Positions 60,290-64,000 of a DNA stretch of 64,000 nucleotides are shown here, in pieces. Source of the stretch: Austropuccinia psidii (Eukaryota > Basidiomycota > Pucciniomycetes > Pucciniales > Sphaerophragmiaceae). The position numbers and the translations under genes are program-made. The stretch's first letter is position 1. Each line of letters begins with the position of its first letter. The notes under the pieces were generated by a model. It was not told the DNA's origin. It made no database searches and saw only the letters and a list, made by a program, of their open reading frames with translations. The DNA is taken from positions 6,262,001-6,326,000 of the forward strand of contig JALGQZ010000019.1 of NCBI GenBank assembly GCA_023105745.1, written 5' to 3'.

Positions 60290-61516
60290 TCAAAACTGAA
60301 GTTGCTCACCAAACGTTTGCGCAGTTGGTTCCCAGCCAGTTGGGCCACCCTCTGCTTGAATGACATCCTCTAAGCGCTTGAACATGGAGCCTAGAAGACT
60401 TTGTAGACATTCGACCCCGACATTGGACCAAGCTTGGAATACGGCTGCTTTCATTTGGTCTAGGTTTTGGGGTTTGTAAATATTTTGGACCATATCCTGA
60501 AGTAGCTTAGAGAGAGTCTTGATTGGATTTAAATCCGGAGATTGAGCCGGCCAATCTAATGTAGCAAGCTGGCGTTTCATGCGCCACTGCTTGCAGGCTA
60601 TCGATTGATGAATGTGTTCACCATCCTCCATAAGAATAGCGCCCTGAGGAAATCCATCTTGGTCCAATAGGGGCCCAAGACCCATTTCATAAACCATATC
60701 GACATAATTTTTGCCAGTTTTTTTGCCCTGATGGACTATGACTAAATCAGCCTTGCGATCACCACAAAATGCAGCCCAAACGGTTATTGAAATAGTTTGA
60801 GTTTGAAGTTCAGGTGCAATACATTCTGCGGGGTAATTCTGAGTCTGTTCGTGGCAGATACAAATCTGGGGGTTAGGAACTCTTGCCTCAAATGACAAGA
60901 CATCGGTCCAAATCACTTGTTTCCAATCCTCAATCGTCCAAAACCGATGTTTGAGAGAGAATTGGAGACGGCTGGCCTCACGCCGGTTGGTTCGCTTGTG
61001 CTGGGGGGCCATAACTTTGGGATAGTAGCCCATCTCTTGGGCGCGACGACGAACCGTTCGAGAACAAACTCGAGTGCTTAAGGTATTGGTGATCTCTTCA
61101 AAGCTCTTCTTCGTATCGCTAGTCAGCAGCCGACTGAGCTCTTCTTTGTCGGCGCTATTGAGCTTTTGAGGACGGCCGGAACGAGCAGCAGTGGCCACGG
61201 TGCCTCGACGCTGAAAACGGGAGATGATGTGGTAAACCGTATACCTTGAGAGTTCCAATCGACGGGCGATCTCGCTGCTGGGAAGCCCACCCTCATGCAT
61301 TCCGACGATACGCCCCTTGAGCTCGAGACTCAATGGTTTCTTCTTGAGTGTTGGAGGAGTCATATTCTCTCGACGATGGCCAGATCGGCTGCACCTTGCG
61401 TCGTCGAACGAACTCAGTTGCCGGGGGGCGACCGGGCAGCCTGGCAGTTCTAAGCGGTCGATGCGCTGCTGCTGCAAAGCACAGATCCGCCGCTGTGGGA
61501 CAAATGAAAAGTTCAT
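60290..61516 (-). pseudogene. Tc1/mariner transposase, catalytic residue lost
   Basis: The frame is open from 61516, but the likely start is the ATG at 61363 (MTPPTLKKKPLSLELKGRI), giving 357 residues, close to the usual Tc1 length. The N-terminus has paired-like helix-turn-helix DNA binding (LPSSEIARRLELSRYTVYHII) and a GRP hook (ARSGRPQKL). Catalytic region: WTDVLSFE (first Asp), LMEDGEHIHQS (second Asp), then SPDLNPIK, 34 residues after the second Asp, where Tc1 enzymes have Glu (NPIEN). The DD34E triad is therefore DD34K, explained by GAG to AAG, and the protein should be unable to cut DNA. It may still bind. Terminal inverted repeats were not found. Confidence 0.88.
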
Positions 61517-64000
61517 CCACTAATCTGAATATGCCATGAGGCATGCTCTGCAAACTCAGCCTTTCCATGGCGGATATAAAGCAACAACAGTCCATCAGAT
61601 GTGCTTATTAGTACTGGGAATTTGAGCTAATCATCCAAAATTGATCAAACAACCTCTGAATCAAAACTCCCAAGCTTGATTCTTCATACCTAGCACAATC
61701 TTCATTGTATAAAGACATTCAAAAAGTTCTTGAATAATTTTTTACAAACTTCAAAAGGCTTCTTTGACAAAGAGAAAATTTAAGCTTCAAGGAAAAAGGA
61801 AAAAAATAGTTGGCAAATAAAAACGGTTTCAAAACGTTTTATTGTTAAAAAACCAACAGAAACAGTATTATTGATCCATAGTATTTCAATGCTTTTGATT
61901 ATTTTCATATTCATGAATTAGAATATTTAGGAAGATTATAGAGTTTTTATGAAAGAAACTTAAGTAATTTACATTGTAACAGAAAAAATTTATCCACAAA
62001 TACATTATTAGTGTCCTTAGAATTATTATTATTAATGAAAATGAAAATGGTAATTCGAAATTGATTTCTTTTTCAAATATGTGAAGAAAGCTTTACTTTA
62101 TTCATATAATAGTTTACTAATTGAATTAAAATAATTTCACTTTTTGAAAAATAAATTCAATGAATTCATATTTGTACCATGTTTGTAAAGAAATAGAATA
62201 TGTTTTGGGATAATTAGTCACCTCCATAAAACTACACATTGATTCACTTCCTCTATAATGAGTATATGAAAGGGTTCATTATAAATCAGTTTGAATAAGC
62301 AAAATGAAGTATAAGGGAAAGCTCCCTTAATAAAGCAATATTTCGGAAACATGAACTCTTTGGTAAATTTTTTTATTGAATACAAGTTTTGATAAACTTC
62401 ATAGTATTTACTTGAGCTTTAAAATAAGAAAAAAAACAAGCTTATCATATTAAATCTAGTTTAAAAATAGCCTTTGAATATAAATATCAAAATAATATGA
62501 TAAATATTTTATCATAAAAAACCATAATTTCATTATGAAAAATCAAAAATATTCTATCATATAAATTTTTGAATTCCTCACTTGAGTAAAGATAAATCAC
62601 TTAAATATTTATTTATAAGAGGATTATAAGTTAAAAGGGCTTTAAAAAATAGCTAATAAATATTTTAATTACTAAACAGGGATTATAATATAAATCCTTT
62701 TTATAATAAAATATTTTTCCACTTTCATAAACAGTTTTCAAATTTGATTTTCGTTCTCATTTTATGCTTAAATATGAGTTTAAATATAATAATCATAATA
62801 TAGGAATTCTTTTATTTTTTCAAATAAAAACAAAGGTAATTATTTATTCAAAATTAATGTTATTATTCTTAAGAAAAACTTATATATATACAGCTTAGAA
62901 TAATAAAATCAATATCCTCATGCATAGGAATTTATCACCTAGTATTGTGGCCAAATTGCAATCCTACCAGGTTGGATATGAGGTGTTTTTTCTTGAAAAA
63001 TATTATCATCCACTTGTTATGATATCATCATAGTGTGTATTTTAATGAGGAAATCTAAATGTCCATTTTTTGAAATAGAAAAATTTTGTTTTAAAAAAAT
63101 GAGCTTTAGTAGTGGTATGAATATTATCAATCTCAGTTTTTAAGTATAAACTTCCTTTCTTTAAAATGTTAAGAACCCAATGAAACGAGACAATTAAAGT
63201 ATAAGTATCCATCAAGAGACCTATAGGAAGTATAGGGTTTAATAACTAAAGGAATTTTAATGTTTAAAAGGAAATATAAATCACCTGAATAAGCACATAA
63301 TCCTCCATTTTTCAAATGAATAATTTATGTATCATATGTTCAACTCTGGAGGAATCTAGGAGTATGTATTATATGATTTATATTCTTATAGCTTATTAGT
63401 AAGATTAAAAGACAAATTATTGATTGATTAATTTATATATAATATTTTATCCTCTGAGATATTCTAAAAGATAAGTAATTTATAGATAGGTTAATACTTT
63501 GTATTTGATAAAATACCTATATCAACCCCTAAGCCTAATCTCAGGCTTGAAAGCTTACTAGTTCACTGCTTCAAAGGACTTATTGTATCTTTGAAGTACT
63601 TTGTATCCCTTTATCTATACATATAATAAGGTATTTCATTAAATAAAATTTAATTAATATTAGATTATTATATTCCAAACATTTATTTAGAGCCAAAAAT
63701 GCAGTTAAGACTTCAAAATGTACTTAATTTATTTCTCTACATTTTCATCAAAAGTGAATTTTTTCTCAGGTTCAAAATTTCCAATCTGAAATAACTAAAA
63801 AACAATGAAATATATCTTCAAAATTAGAAAAAGTATTCTTTGAGATCTTGGGACATTATTACAAATATATAATATATATATTAAAGCGTAGCAAAACTAT
63901 GAAATACCACATCAAAATTACGAGGAATTATAACTCAAAATACCTCATTAAAAAAATTATTTGTTAATATATTAGGATATCATTTAGATATTTTTTTTCT
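61517..64000. other. AT-rich, nothing recognised
   Basis: After about 100 bases of GC-richer sequence flanking the transposase frame, the rest is AT-rich with no supported feature on either strand. Confidence 0.45.

Noticed and set aside
59180..61620. Terminal inverted repeats of the Tc1 element
   Set aside because: A Tc1-like word (ACTACAGCACAAATGC at about 59200) has no matching inverse near 61520-61700, so boundaries were not assigned.

Overview
The window looks like a repeat-dominated, AT-rich fungal chromosome, most likely a rust fungus (Pucciniales). The signs are short GT-AG introns of about 60-90 nt, fungal chromodomain Ty3 elements with LTRs of about 1.8-2.1 kb, a Copia family, a Tc1 transposase, and one compact TATA-driven nuclear gene for a mitochondrial-carrier-family protein. 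From memory the element proteins resemble those of the myrtle rust Austropuccinia psidii; this is unverified. Only one gene here looks like an intact host gene (carrier, 49485-50742, minus). Nearly everything else is transposon sequence at different stages of decay.

Layout: (1) 1-8750, a plus-strand Ty3/Gypsy element (copy A) with one in-frame stop, its 5' LTR cut by the window edge; it sits in a decayed intron-containing gene (8751-10247, minus). (2) 10791-13508, a GC-richer block: a 48-bp minisatellite (13 units), a TGGCCA-rich tract, and palindromic ATGGCAT repeats. (3) 15744-16368, a relic of a Myb/SANT-like domain gene. (4) 17191-49125, a 32-kb nest whose junctions all carry 5-bp target-site duplications: an old minus-strand Copia element (acttc) holds Ty3 copy B in its 3' LTR (17533-28403; duplication with one mismatch) and a solo Ty3 LTR in its 5' leader (32516-48663, ttagt). 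That solo LTR is split by a plus-strand Copia element (33841-48182, gttaa), itself split by Ty3 copy C (36734-46461, aagga), which holds a 660-bp TG...CA insertion (39313-39972, cagat). LTR divergence by eye (old Copia about 13%, inner Copia 9%, copy C about 2%) agrees with the nesting order. (5) 49485-50742, the carrier gene. (6) 51234-53098 and 55859-57730, two related solo LTRs flanking decayed sequence. (7) 60290-61516, a Tc1/mariner transposase whose third catalytic residue is replaced. The rest is AT-rich with nothing recognisable.

The most interesting system is the 5' end of the three related Ty3 copies. All three share (a) an acceptor ..TAG|TG, (b) a phase-1 intron of 63-86 nt, (c) an ORF1 that becomes continuous only after splicing, and (d) a Gag-Pol frame (-1 relative to ORF1) that overlaps ORF1 for several hundred nt. 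Gag-Pol's apparent ATG lies inside that intron in copies A and C. In copy A about 1.5 kb of leader from the TATA box to this ATG has no other ATG. This suggests a splice-controlled switch: unspliced RNA makes Gag-Pol; spliced RNA loses the Gag-Pol ATG and makes ORF1, whose own ATG may be created at the exon junction.
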